From: Boswellia sacra
Taxonomy: Eukaryota; Streptophyta; Magnoliopsida; Sapindales; Burseraceae
Assembly: GCA_013180625.2 (NCBI GenBank)
Contig: SNVD02003545.1
Location: 62,001-126,000, forward strand
Length of the DNA: 64,000 nt
Direction of reading: 5' to 3'
In this document: piece by piece, positions 12,456 to 23,869 of the stretch
How the letters are laid out: the number at the start of each line of letters is the position of its first letter
How positions within the stretch are numbered: the stretch's first letter is position 1
Notes under the pieces: generated by a model
Told to the model about the DNA's origin: nothing
Database searches by the model: none
What the model saw: only the letters and a program-made list of their open reading frames with translations
Position numbers and translations under genes: made by a program

Positions 12456-13602
12456 TTAAAAAATTAGTTTTTTTAATATTAAAAGCTTTTTTCATTTTAT
12501 TTCAGGTTATTTGGTTGTCATATAAGAAAAACTTATGGATGATTAAAAAAACTATTTTATATCTTTTAGAAGAAACTCAATATTAAAGTTCTTGAAAAAA
12601 AATCTCTTGTTGAGTTTTTTTAAAATTTAAAATTATCAAATATCAAATATAACATTACAATATTTTAAAAAATTGACGGTATTCCTTTCTTCCCAATCAA
12701 TTCTTTTTGGTAATTTAATATTAATGAGTGCTCGTACATTAATTTAATCAAATAACCAATAATTTTTTTTTATAACAACTTTATTTTTTATTATTATCAT
12801 TATCATTGTTATTATTGTTGCTAGGACTAGGCCGTCATGTGACATGCTCATTTGGCCATTTTTGAGAAAAACAAGAAAACAGAACCAATTTGTTGTTTTT
12901 GAATGTTTCCTATTTTGATTATTTTCTATTTAACTGTCTACAGTTTGAAAAGTTGTTACTAACCTTATTTCTAGAATTGATTTTCAAATTAGAAAAGTTG
13001 TTTATTTAACTAAACTTTAGGAAAGATTTATTATCTTATTTTGATATTGAATATTATAAAGGTTTAAGAAGTTGATTCACTAGAGTAAGAGTTCTTAGAG
13101 CGAACGTAGGTTACAGAGAAAGGTAAGTCAATGAGAGAGGGGTTATCTATTACTATAAGTTCAAGTAATTTGTACCTAAATAAGTTAATGAATTGCACCT
13201 TAATTACCCATAGGCATACGTTGATTTATAGCCGAGTTATGTAAAAGTTATTTTACTTAATTGCATACTTATATATCTGGCATAAGTACAGCCATGGCTG
13301 TTTATTCTTCTTCTTACGACGCCATTTCCAATAATAGAGCAGTCGGCCAATACCTTTTTGGTCTACTTTGATGGAAAACATAATAAATCACAATAAAGAA
13401 ATTATAAACGTACATTTCCAGGATTACTTTAGCATATTCGGAAATCAACAATTCCTGTTTTACTTCATGGGTAGTTAAATCTTACCAATGATACAACATT
13501 TGTTTATAGCTTTTTTTTTGAAAAAAAAATGTTTTGTGCGCCTTAATGTTAGCCAAGAAAACAAAAATTCGAGTCTAATGTGAGAGATATATTATATACC
13601 AT
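12456..13602. other. AT-rich intergenic DNA
   Basis: No coding region, RNA gene or bounded element recognised on either strand. Confidence 0.45.
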
Positions 13603-13610
13603 GTTTCAAC

Positions 13611-14408
13611 TAGACCTAGCAACGGGTCATGTTATAATGATTTTATGTCGTTTCGTATTCGTGTCATGTTAAATAATCTTAATTCAAATCGATTAGTTAA
13701 CTAATTGGATCTAAGTCTTAGAACTCAAAACTGATTATTAACTTAATGTGTTACCCGAATCTAACCCATTTAACTCGTTTTTTATTTTCAAGTTAAACAA
13801 TAATATATGTAACCTGATTTGTATATTCAAAACATAAAATATAACTAATAGTTATAAATTTAATATCTAACAAATATTTTGAAATCATTTGAAATATGTA
13901 AATTTAACATAATACAAAAACATAAACAAAGTTTTGTATCCAACATCATTTAAAGGTCCATCTAAAATGTATTTAAGATAAACAAATAAAATATTTCAAT
14001 ATTAAATGATTTATGAAAATAAAATAAGACATTCTATAAGCTTCTTCCTTGTATCCCGTATAAAAATGTCATACCCGTACACACACACCTAAGAAAAATA
14101 TGAAAAAACTGTATTAGCATAATTTTAATTAGGTTAAACATAGTTATAAATTAGTATTTGTAATAATTTGTTACATTTGATTATATTTTTTTATGTATCA
14201 CAAATAAATTTACTAAATTATCTTTAATATTCAAGTTAAACGGGTGAAACGGTTTTTTATAGGATAAACCCAAACATAGTCCATTATCAAATGGGTTTTA
14301 TCGTGTTAGTTTATTAACGATCCGATCAGATAATATTATATCCAAAACACGTATTTACTAAATAGATTTGTGTCGTATCAACGGGTCACATTGAATTTGA
14401 CAAGCATA
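13611..14408. mobile_element. Degenerate non-autonomous hAT-type element
   Basis: The left end TAGACCTAGCAACGGGTC and right end ...TTTGACAAGCATA are weakly inverted, and the flanking 8-mers GTTTCAAC (13603-13610) and GTTTAAAC (14409-14416) match at 7 of 8 positions. Internal ACGGGTC/GACCCG-type strings near both ends are typical of a common plant hAT MITE style. No coding region. Confidence 0.45.
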
Positions 14409-14421
14409 GTTTAAACAATAC

Positions 14422-14426
14422 ATACA

Positions 14427-14462
<36 letters not shown>

Positions 14463-14466
14463 TATA
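14422..14466. repeat. (CATA)n/(TA)n microsatellite
   Basis: About eleven CATA units followed by a TATATA run. Confidence 0.9.
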
Positions 14467-14479
14467 TCATAAAATTATA

Positions 14480-16210
14480 TTAAATAAATTGTATAAATAA
14501 TTTGCCTTCTCGATTGAAATCTTTCTCAACATTTCTGACTTGATAAATCTTCATATATGAAAAATCTGGGTGAATTTCTACACTCCCAAGAGGGAATAGA
14601 CCATGTTGAGTGAGGATCTTGACCTGATACTCCATCATCTGTTGATGATGAGACTGTTCCAGACATTGGTTTGTCATCAAAACTGGAACTTCAGGAGGAA
14701 GGAATTCCACTTGATTTATTGAAGAAGTAGCAGGATCTATGGATTAAATTAGATCCGTCCTATTCTTTTGACCCGTTAGAAAATCTAAAAACCATATTCT
14801 GTCCACCTTTGCAGCCAATAGCCATTCTGAGTTCCTCATGAAATGTTCAAACCCTCTTTGGAAAAACTCAGAATTCTTCATTTCTCTTCCTTTCAAAAGG
14901 AATGAAGATGTTAGCCCTATAAAAGCTAGCCACAAAGGAATGAGTCTTGAACATTACAAAATTTCTGGGTTCAACCTTGCCAGATAAAGACCTTGTTATA
15001 TGCTTTGATCTTTTAGCCCAGTTTTTTACAAAAAGAGTCCTCATTAAACCTGATGGGCTTAGGTACAAAAACTATTTTCATCCCTGGGTTAAATTAGATC
15101 CATTCTATTCTTTTGACATATTAGAAAATCTAAAGACCCATATTCTGTCCACCTCCGCAGCCAATAGCCATTCTGAGTTCATCATGAAATGTTCAAACCC
15201 TCTTTGGAAAAACTCAGAATTATTCATTTCTCTTCCTTTCAAAAAGAATGAAGATGTTAGCCCAACAAAAGCTAGTCACAGAGGAATGAGTCCTGAATAA
15301 TACAATCTTGCCATCCAAGAACTAGATCAATTGCAAGGTCAAGGTTTAATCGAACGTACAAAATCTATATGGGCTTGTGAAGCTTTCTATGTCACCAAAA
15401 AGCCTGAACAACTTAGAGAAAAATTGAGACTAGTGGTTGATTTCCGCCCTCTCAATATCTTCTTAGCTGACAACAAATTACCAATTCTCAACACCCATAC
15501 TTTCTTTGCCAACCTTGCTAAAGCTCGTGTTTTCACCAAAATAGATCTTAAAGCAGGATTTTGGCAACTGGGAATCCAAAAAGATGAAAGATTCAAAACG
15601 GGATTCTGTATCCCAAATCATCATTTCCAGTGGACTGTTATACCTTTTGGGTTAAAAACAGCTCCTTCTATTTTTTAAAAGGCCATGATCAAAATCTTTC
15701 AACCTTTCATGCCACATATGTTGATCTGTATCGATGATCTCCTGTTGTACTCGCCAACAAAAGAAGAGCATTTGAAGCTGCTACGGCAGATGAATTCCAT
15801 CCTTCTTCAATATGGTATCATGATCTCCCCCAAGAAATGTAATTTTGTGGTACCATAAGTTGATTTCCTCATAATGATAATTTCAAAAGGTATCGCCCTC
15901 AGCCTCACATTGGAAAACAATTGCTAAATTTTCCTGATGAAAATCTTTCCAAACAACATATTCAACAAGTACTAGGTATCATTAACTTCATGGCAGAATT
16001 CATTCCTAAACTCTCAATGGTAATTCGTCCTCGTCAGCTCATGCTCAAGAAAAATGCTCCTTCTTGGGGACCAGAAAGTCCGCGAAAGATTTTATCTCAT
16101 TGGAGGATTGGATGATCCTAATCTCAAACATGTCTATCTCAATCAAATTCCAGATCCTCTCGGAGGCCATAACTTTTATATTTGCTACAATTATATTATT
16201 CATAAATAGA
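14480..16210 (+). mobile_element. Endogenous pararetrovirus relic (Caulimoviridae, florendovirus-like pol)
   Basis: The plus strand holds remnants of a pol polyprotein: a pre-RT segment ending with a PTKASHRGMSPE string (about 15270-15300), then reverse transcriptase (15331 onward). RT motifs seen include LRLVVDF, KIDLKAGFWQLG and IPFGLKTAPSIF. The order and wording resemble RT of endogenous plant caulimovirids rather than Ty3/Gypsy, which would read VKKKDGS...DYRQLN. A direct duplication of about 205 bp (14746-14950 and 15087-15296) repeats the pre-RT segment. No movement- or coat-protein segment was recognised here. Non-functional: several in-frame stops and frame breaks. Confidence 0.75.
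15331..16110 (+). pseudogene. Broken caulimovirid reverse transcriptase
   Basis: The frame is open to a TAA at 15676-15678, just after APSIF, and homology continues in the same frame beyond it. The catalytic box at 15727-15738 reads CIDD where family members have YIDD, so the Tyr is lost. A further in-frame TAA follows near 15856, and later homology (about 15921-16110, LGIINFMAEF) is in another frame. Known role of the family: copying pregenomic RNA to DNA. This copy cannot make the enzyme. The alternative, a Gypsy RT, fits the motif wording less well. Confidence 0.75.
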
Positions 16211-16222
16211 CTAGACAATCTT

Positions 16223-17160
16223 TGAGTACGTTTGGGGAGCAACAGCTTTTGGATTCTGCTACTATTTACAGCTATTTTAATTTTTAGTGAACACTTTGAA
16301 AACTGATTGTTAAAAAAAATGCTACTTGAATAATTTATTTTTGTATTAAATTACAAAAGTAGGTAGATGACAATTTTTAAAAATCAGATTTTGAAAAGCT
16401 AAAATTTGGATAGACCAAAAGACCAAAATTATTCTTATAATTTAACATAAATATAAAAATACCCTTATTTATTAAAATTCGAAAATTATTAATTAGTTGA
16501 TATATTATAAGTTAAAAACAATTCATTTTTTTTAAATTAAAAACAATATTAGAGTTATAGCTGCTCCAACCATTGTCCCCGTTTCTGACTGCCATCCTCC
16601 TATAGCGGGCAAGTGGCCGGAACTTTAACCTTCCAATCTCATTTATTCCTATTATCGATGACAGAGACGTTGACAAATCAAAGAAGAGAGGCTTCAAGCG
16701 ACGCTCGGGGAGGTGGCAGTGTCATTCCACTTGCTGACAGACAAGAGGACAGTGGCCAGTAATGGCTGTGCTCCAGTGACTTTATTATTTTTTTCTATTT
16801 TACTTTGTTACTATTAAAATAATAAATAATTATATTTATTTTATTAAATATTATAATTTTAAATTTAAATTTAAATAATAAACAAATAAATATAAAGTTA
16901 TTTTTAATTTTATAATAATTTATTAATTATTACATAAATTTTAATTTTAATAATATTTCATTAAAAAAATGTATATCTTTGTATTTTTAACTAAAAATTA
17001 GCTTCTAAAAAGTAAGTTTATCAAACACATATTCATAAGTTTTGGATAGCGCAAAAATTTTAAAAAGCTACCAAACACCCAAAACTTTTTGAAACAGCAG
17101 ATCTAATGGTAGATTTTTCGTATTGTAATTTCTCACAGCACAGCAATCCCAAACACACCG
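16223..17160. mobile_element. Tourist/PIF-Harbinger-like MITE
   Basis: The left end GAGTACGTTTGGGGAGCAAC and the reverse complement of the right end GGTGTGTTTGGGATTGCTGT share the (G)TTTGGG core typical of Tourist elements, and both ends continue with imperfect similarity (AGCTTTT...). It abuts the pararetrovirus relic. The usual TTA duplication is not clear. The interior (16540-16770) is more GC-rich than its surroundings and has no convincing frame. Confidence 0.45.
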
Positions 17161-18222
17161 TTTATTTCCTTTATTTTAACTAATTAAATATATTATTTTA
17201 AAAAGAAGTATGATAATGTGGATTTATTTACCTTTCGTCTATTCAAATGTTATTTTGATTAATAAAAAGGATAAATATATAAAGATTTAATTAAGATGTT
17301 TGTACCATATATCCATTTTTATTAATTATTTTATGTATAATTTAAATTATACTTTTGTTTTATTGTTTAGTTTGAGAACTTGTAATTAATTTAAAAAGTA
17401 GTGTCTCTACACTCTTTTGAAAATATATGTGAGTGTACTATTTGATAAATATTTATTTAGTTTATATCCACTTCTAAGATTTAAAAGAAAGACAAATTCT
17501 AAATTCTTGATGATTAATTAATTAATTTAAAAAATTAAAATATTTTTGTTTTCTTAGTAAGAAGTTATATTTCCATGGCTAGCCCCCAAGATCTTGTTAA
17601 GCGAATATCAAAGACTTTTTAAGCGTTTGACAAATACAAGAGATATCTTGTCATAATTATATAGATTAATTTTATGGTTGATATTGATGTAAAACTTGAA
17701 CCTAAAGATAGGATACTCTTGATGATGTTCAGGGACTTTCGTGAAATATTAGATGAAAATGAAAGTAATCTTCGTTTATCCTCCAAAACCTAAGAATTTA
17801 TAGACGCCCTGAGGTTTGATTGAACTAAATAGCAACATGAAAATATCACAAACTTAACACCAATACCCTTTACGTTTAACCATCATTAATCAAACCTAAA
17901 CACTATAAGGGGGTATTATGGACGTTACATTTTTGAAACAAGAAAAAAGAAAGATCTTTCTTTCTTTTCTCTTTTATTCTGTTAATTTCCATCTCCCTTT
18001 ATTTGTTTCTTCATTGTTAATTATTATTGTTGTTGTTGTTTGCATTTCTTATTTCAGTAATTTTTGTTGACGAAGGCGACAGTTATGCGTGGACTGATGT
18101 CGGGTTTGTGTGATTTTCTTGATCGGAAGACTTTTTATTATATTTACTATAAGGGCCACATTAAATCCATAAACACTTATAAATTACATTATAAAAATTA
18201 GCTTAGCACAGATCCAATAATA
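17161..18222. other. AT-rich intergenic DNA
   Basis: Nothing firm. Around 17576-17620 a short frame starts ATGGCTAGCCCCCAAGATCT but hits a stop within 15 codons. Around 17800-17930 the string CCTGAGGTTTGA resembles MULE-type termini, but I could not find a partner end. Confidence 0.4.
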
Positions 18223-19353
18223 TTTAATTAAGATATAATGACAATTTATCCCCAAGGTTTTGCGAAAAAGACCGACCATCTCTCACTTTTCTGAAATTAA
18301 GATTTGCCCCGGAGATTTCTCTTCGGTGTTAGATTTAACAGAAAATTACTGATACGAGGGCAACATCATAATTTCCTAAAAATTGGAGCATCAATATATA
18401 ATTAAAATTAAACTAATAAATTAAATTATATAACTATATTCTTTTAAATAAAAAAACACAATATAATCAAACCCAAAGATCAGCACCCATTTACCCAAAA
18501 AGAATATCCAGAAAAATCATTTGAACCAATTACAACCCCAAATTAGATACCTGCATCAGCTCACTATATCAAACCATCACCACCATGTGGGTTGACTTCA
18601 CCACATCACAACGAGACTCTCCTCCATCAACATCATCGTCTCAATCACAAACCCACTCCAAAAAATAAAATTAAATTAAATAATTCAAGTTAAACAAAAA
18701 ATCAACTACCCAAACATTAAAATCAAATTATTACAATAATTGACTGCCCAAAAAAATAAACTATTATTGGACCAAACCGCCCCTCTCTCCAACCATCACC
18801 ACCACCACCACCATTGAAGCCCAAAAATACTCTCGTTTTCCTACGCTGTTTGTGTGTGAAGAAGAGAGATTGGTGATCAGATGAGGTTGGTTGCGAGATG
18901 GGTGATATGAGGTGTGAGGGAGCTCGGTTTGACCGAGGGAAGGAAAATCGATGAGAGATGGAGGAGAAGTAGATCGGATAGAGAGATCTTGTGAGAGCGA
19001 GAGAAGAGAGATCGGGTGGAGGTGAGAGGAGAAAGAGAAGTGATGGCGGCGATGCAGACAGTGACCAGAAAGCGATGGTGTGAGTGGGTGTTCTCGGTTT
19101 GGGTGAGTGGAGCTCAGTGAAATGGTGAAGGAGAGGCGGTAATCGGAGAGAAAGAAGTGGTGGAGGAAGACGCAACCGGAGATGGCAGTGGTGGGGGGAG
19201 TAACAGCGATGGAGAGGCGGAGATTGTGGCTGGAGAAGTGAAGGGTATTTCTATGTTTTTCATTTTTTGACAGTGAGGGCAATTCGGTCAACTTGATAAT
19301 TTTGTAAGGATATTATTGTCAACATATTTATTTTTATTATTCTATATTATAAA

Positions 19354-20226
19354 GGAAAATTTAAAAAAATAGACATAATTAAGGACAAATTTGAACACAT
19401 CCGGACAAATTTTTATGTAATAGATACTTTCTTGAAAAACGACTAAAATATCTTTTGAAACTCAAACTAAAAAAAAAGACACGTTTTATCATGACGAAGA
19501 AGATACTCGATATGTCGAGTCATGTCGGATGTTTCAATCGATATTCGACATCATCGTTGGTGTTCACTTGATATTAGACATAACGTGTCAAGTCTTATCT
19601 GATATACGTTATATCGAGTGTCGGTCCATGCATCTGATAAGACTCAACACGTTATGTCTAGTGTCGGTTCGTGCATCCGATAAGACTCAACACATTATTT
19701 CTAGTGTCGAGTGAACACCGACGATGATGTCGAATGTCGGTTGAAGCATTCAACAAGACTCGACACATCGAGTGTCTTCTTCGTCACTACGAAACACTTC
19801 GATTTTCACTATTTTTACACACATCAAACCAAAAAAATTAACCAAATAACACTTCATTTAACCCCATAAACACAGAAAAAATACAAAATACAAACCTAAA
19901 CTCAAATCCTCAAATTCAAAATCCCTAAAATCTACCCCAAATCCCTAAACATAGAATAAGTTTCTCGTTCCTCTTGCTGCGTTTTCGACGGTGTCGAGAG
20001 GTATTGAAAGCTAAACAACAACATACGGTTATGAAAATAGGAAACGGTTATGGATGTAGTAAGAGGTAAGTGAAGGAAAGAGGGAAATAAAGAGTTTAGG
20101 AATAAATTGAATTTTAAAGAGTATTTGAGTCTTTTTGCAAGAAAATGTCTATAGCATAAAAATTTTTGAGGATGTATTCAAATTTCATTAAGGGTTCCTA
20201 ATTATGTCCATTTTTTTAATTTTTCC
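19354..20226. mobile_element. MULE-like element nested in the 18232-20559 MULE
   Basis: Ends GGAAAATTTAAAAAAATAGA / reverse complement GGAAAAATTAAAAAAATGGA, continuing CATAATTA on both sides. Perfect 9-bp TSD TATTATAAA (19345-19353 and 20227-20235). The centre (19491-19788) is a long imperfect palindrome built of CGAGTGTCGG-type words. No transposase. Its position within the outer MULE shows it arrived later. Confidence 0.85.
19491..19788. repeat. Long imperfect palindrome inside the nested MULE
   Basis: The left arm runs from TGACGAAGAAGATACTCGAT through TCGACATCATCGTTGGTGTT to GACATAACGTGTCAAGTCTT (to about 19611). The right arm is its inverse (to TCTTCGTCAC at 19778-19787) and contains an extra internal copy of the GATAAGACTCAACAC...TAGTGTCGGT segment. 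A transcript would fold into a hairpin of roughly 120 bp. Confidence 0.8.
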
Positions 20227-20568
20227 TATTATAAAGGCTGATTGACTAGGATTGAAAAATATATATGGTTTAAGTATTTAATAATAGGGATATTTTCGTC
20301 TATTTAATCACTGTCATTGGTAGGTTTTGGTAGAAATTTATACTCTATTTATTTATGAATTTAAATCTTATTTTTTTTTTGCATATATTCTAACGTAATT
20401 TACACTCAATCTCAATCACATATCTTTTATTAAAAATTTAAAATTAATTATATATTTTTAAATTTAATTAAAAATAAAAATATTATATTCATAAAAGAAC
20501 ACGTGAAAGACAAAATCATTTTACTGCCAAACCTCAAAGGGACAAAGTGTCATTATCCCTTTAATTAA

Positions 20569-22582
20569 TAAATGATTCGTTAGATAAATTTTTAGTTCTT
20601 GTATATGCTGTAAAAAAAATTTGTACGGAAAATACACAAGTTATGAGGTGTTAACACGTGTCTTTTTTAGAATTGAAAAGAAAATTATATTAATATCCTT
20701 GCTGGTGCCTGGTGGCAATATTGGATTGGTGGATCTCAGTATATATACTACAAGTCGAGGGACTTCCACTTGACAAGCTCAATCATTTTAACATGATATT
20801 GCAGAAATTATTTTTCAGTTAGGGTATTTTTGTCTTTTCATAATCCTTCTGTTAATTCACAATTTTAATAAAAAGTTGTCATCTTCAAGGGAATCAGTAT
20901 TAAAAGCCCTACTTGAATGAATTATAATAAAAGTTTTAATTTCAGATACTATCTTGTTATAAAATCTAGTTCTACAAATTTTTTGAATAAGTCCAAAAAA
21001 AGGGATCCTTAGTTATAAAAACTTTGAGGTTGACATCCTACCTAATTAAAACTTAAGGGTGACAAAAATGTGTCATATCAATAAGCTCAAATAAATTGGA
21101 ATACCAACATAACAATAGAAATTTACAATGATTTGGGATACGAGTTCTAGGAAATATACGAGTTTAGGGGCTCCTTAAAAAAAGCATATTTCTTGTGAAT
21201 TTTATTGCACGAATCTCAAACCTAAATATAGGTTTGCAATGAAAGTGATGTTAATATGATGAAAAATACTTATCGTTTGGTCAACTCTTGATAATTGGAT
21301 GGTATCAACTTTGGTGGATGGCTGAATGGATATAAGTTATTGCGGGATTGGATTTGTATTGATGATGGTTGTTGGTAGTCGTGGTCACAGATATACAGTA
21401 CTAATACTGGTGGTGGCATATTTAATAAATGTGTGGGAAGGGATCTTTTGATATAAATTTTTAGTCATTGATCTATATATAATTTAATGTTTGAGATGAT
21501 TGATGAGTTGAGATTATTAAATACAACTTATTGATTTTCAATCTCAACAATTAGATTTTGTGAGATCTATCGACATAAATTTGTATCAATAAATTGTGTC
21601 AAAATTTTATATTAAAAGATTCCCTCTCGTATGTTAAAGTAAACATTATATTCTTTGACTTGCCAATTTATATTGTCAAAAAATAATTATGATTTTTTTA
21701 GTAGTTTTTTGTGTCTTAAGGATATATGTTAAAATTTCAAGGCTTAAAAATATGCTTTTGCTTAAAAAATTCATAGAAATAATTAATTTAATACAATTTC
21801 TAATATAGATTAATAATTAAAATAAATAAAAAAATACAAATTTTGAGGTTTTATCATGTATCGTTAAAAGTACCCACATGTTAAAAATACTCAAAATAGA
21901 ATAATCATCGTTGTTAAGACTGCCATTCCTTTTCTAGTTAACATATCATCGACGACTCCAAAAAGAGTAGGTTCAATCATTGATAAGGAGTGGACATGGG
22001 ATTGGAAACACAAAAAAAAAAAAAAAAAAAAGGCAACATGCGAAGCCATTAAGTCAAATTTATGTTTTGGCAATTTGGATCGTTTAATAAAGTTGTTGAT
22101 GAATACAAAAGCTTGTGTGTATTTATTATAAGGGAATAACAATGTCATCCTTTAAGTTTACCTGAAATACAACTTCATTCTTAAGGTTTTACGAATATGC
22201 AATAACATTCCTTAATCTTAAATGTAGATATATACAAAAGTGTAATATATATTATATACCTTTTCTCAAAAATGAACAATCTAATTTTGAGAAAACATAT
22301 CAATTTGTTTATGAATTTTAAAATTATGAAATATTTGGTTTGCTAAATAAATGTGTACACATAATCATATCAAAAAGCATAATTTTTAGATAACCCTATC
22401 TCGTTGAAAGTAATTTTGTAATATGGATATAAATATAAAATCTTAAAATTTTTAAGGTATTTCCAAAGTAAATATATCATATCTTTATTAATCATAATTT
22501 TTTTAAATATTGGAGGAGTAAGATTGTTTAATTATGGGAAAAGACCATCCGACTCTTTACAAGTTGAATTCAAGATTGAAAG
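20569..22582. other. AT-rich intergenic DNA with a weak MITE
   Basis: A palindromic segment at about 21445-21620 (GATATAAATTTTTA... paired with ...AAAATTTTATATT, and GTTGAGATT with AATCTCAAC inside) looks like a MITE without resolved TSD. A 24-base A run lies around 22012-22035. No gene recognised. Confidence 0.4.
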
Positions 22583-23152
22583 ATTTTATCATAAATTTTT
22601 ATTACTTTAGGATGGAATTGTATTGTGGAAAAATTTGGAGGATGATCGTGACAGTGAAGTACTTTTACTTTGTTCAAGGAATGGTTGGCATGTCACGGCA
22701 TGGAGTGAACTTCGCATTTAAGAGGATAGATGAAGACAACTATGGGCTATTTACTTATTTATTACTCGAATATTTTATCATAAATTTTTTTAACTTTAGG
22801 GATGGAATTGTATTTTGGAAAAATTTAGAGGGTGATCGCTGGTAGTGCATTGCTTTTACTTCATTCAAGGAACGATTGGCATGTCATGGCATGGAGTGGT
22901 TTTTTTAAGAGGATAGATGAAGACAACCATACGCTATTTACTTATTTATTACTCGAATATTTTAACATAAATTTTTATAACTATAAGGACGGAATTATAT
23001 TTTGGAAAAATTTGGAGGATGATCACCGATAGTGTATTACTTTTACTTTATTCAAGGAACGGTTGGCATGTCACCGCATGGAGTAAACTTCGCCTTTAAG
23101 AGGATAGATGACGACAACTATGCGCTATTCACTTATTTATTACTCGAATATC
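22583..23152 (+). repeat. Tandem repeat, three units of about 188 bp
   Basis: Units share ATCATAAATTTTTATTACTT, GGAATTGTATT.TGGAAAAA, GTTGGCATGTCACGGCATGG, AGAGGATAGATGA and TTATTTATTACTCGAATAT; unit ends fall near 22768, 22956 and 23143. Neighbouring units are close to 90% alike by eye. Each unit can be partly translated, but the frame is not kept in step, so coding is doubtful. Confidence 0.8.
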
Positions 23153-23869
23153 GTTAAAATAATACTATTTTTATACACTATTTACATAAATTAATTTATC
23201 ATAATTTAATTAAAAAAATAAATTTTTAATTTTTATTATACTAATTAATATAAATAATTTATCAATCATTTAATAAATTTATATAGATAATTTGTAAAAA
23301 TAGCATCACTCTTTTTATTATTGATTTTATATTTACATGGGTTTGTATATAATAACACCACTCCCGTGTCAATAATATTTATTTATTATTTTTTTAGGCC
23401 ATTAAAGAACCACAACAATCAGTCCTTATATAGGAAAGAAGCAATTTTATACAATTATTTTTTCTTTTGTTTTATTCATTTAGCCAATTAAAAGTAATAA
23501 ATTGCTAGATTTCATTTGCTCAGCTCAGACAAATCCAAAAAAATTTAAAAATGCTCCTAGAAAACATATGCTAGTAGGTCTCTATCTAAGATATTTCAAA
23601 CTATACCCTTGTTATCTAAACTGAATACCCAAATGACAACTCCAAGGTAGATCACAAGAATATAGCTGCATCGATTACTCCTATATTATCAATACAAAGT
23701 AAAAGTTATAAAATTACTCAAATTATTCTTGACAATCAATGCATATATATCTCACTAACTGGCTAAAAGATCATTCTTACATTTCATAGCAGTCCATTAA
23801 AGTTTAAAAGTTTCTTCAATAAGCAATGCATTCGAAACAATTGTGCCACTTAACGTTGTTAGCATTGGC
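23153..23869. other. Intergenic DNA, includes the probable glutaredoxin 3' UTR
   Basis: AT-rich. The part adjoining 23870 would be the 3' UTR of the minus-strand glutaredoxin gene. No other feature recognised. Confidence 0.45.

Larger units (their letters stand above)
18232..20559. mobile_element. MULE (Mutator-like), non-autonomous, with a nested MULE-like element
   Basis: Terminal inverted repeats: left GATATAATGACAATTTATCC and onward; reverse complement of right GGGATAATGACACTTTGTCC and onward, with AAGGTTTTGC / GAGGTTTGGC further in. A perfect 9-bp TSD TTTAATTAA flanks it (18223-18231 and 20560-20568), diagnostic for MULEs. The interior at 18500-19290 has a purine/pyrimidine-biased region that could be acquired host DNA (Pack-MULE style), but no protein family is recognisable. 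A second element (19354-20226) is inserted inside it. Confidence 0.85.

Noticed and set aside
18723..19291. Two overlapping Ser/Pro/His-rich minus-strand frames of 150-175 codons
   Set aside because: Pyrimidine-biased low-complexity sequence in a MULE, overlapping frames of equal quality, no recognisable domain.
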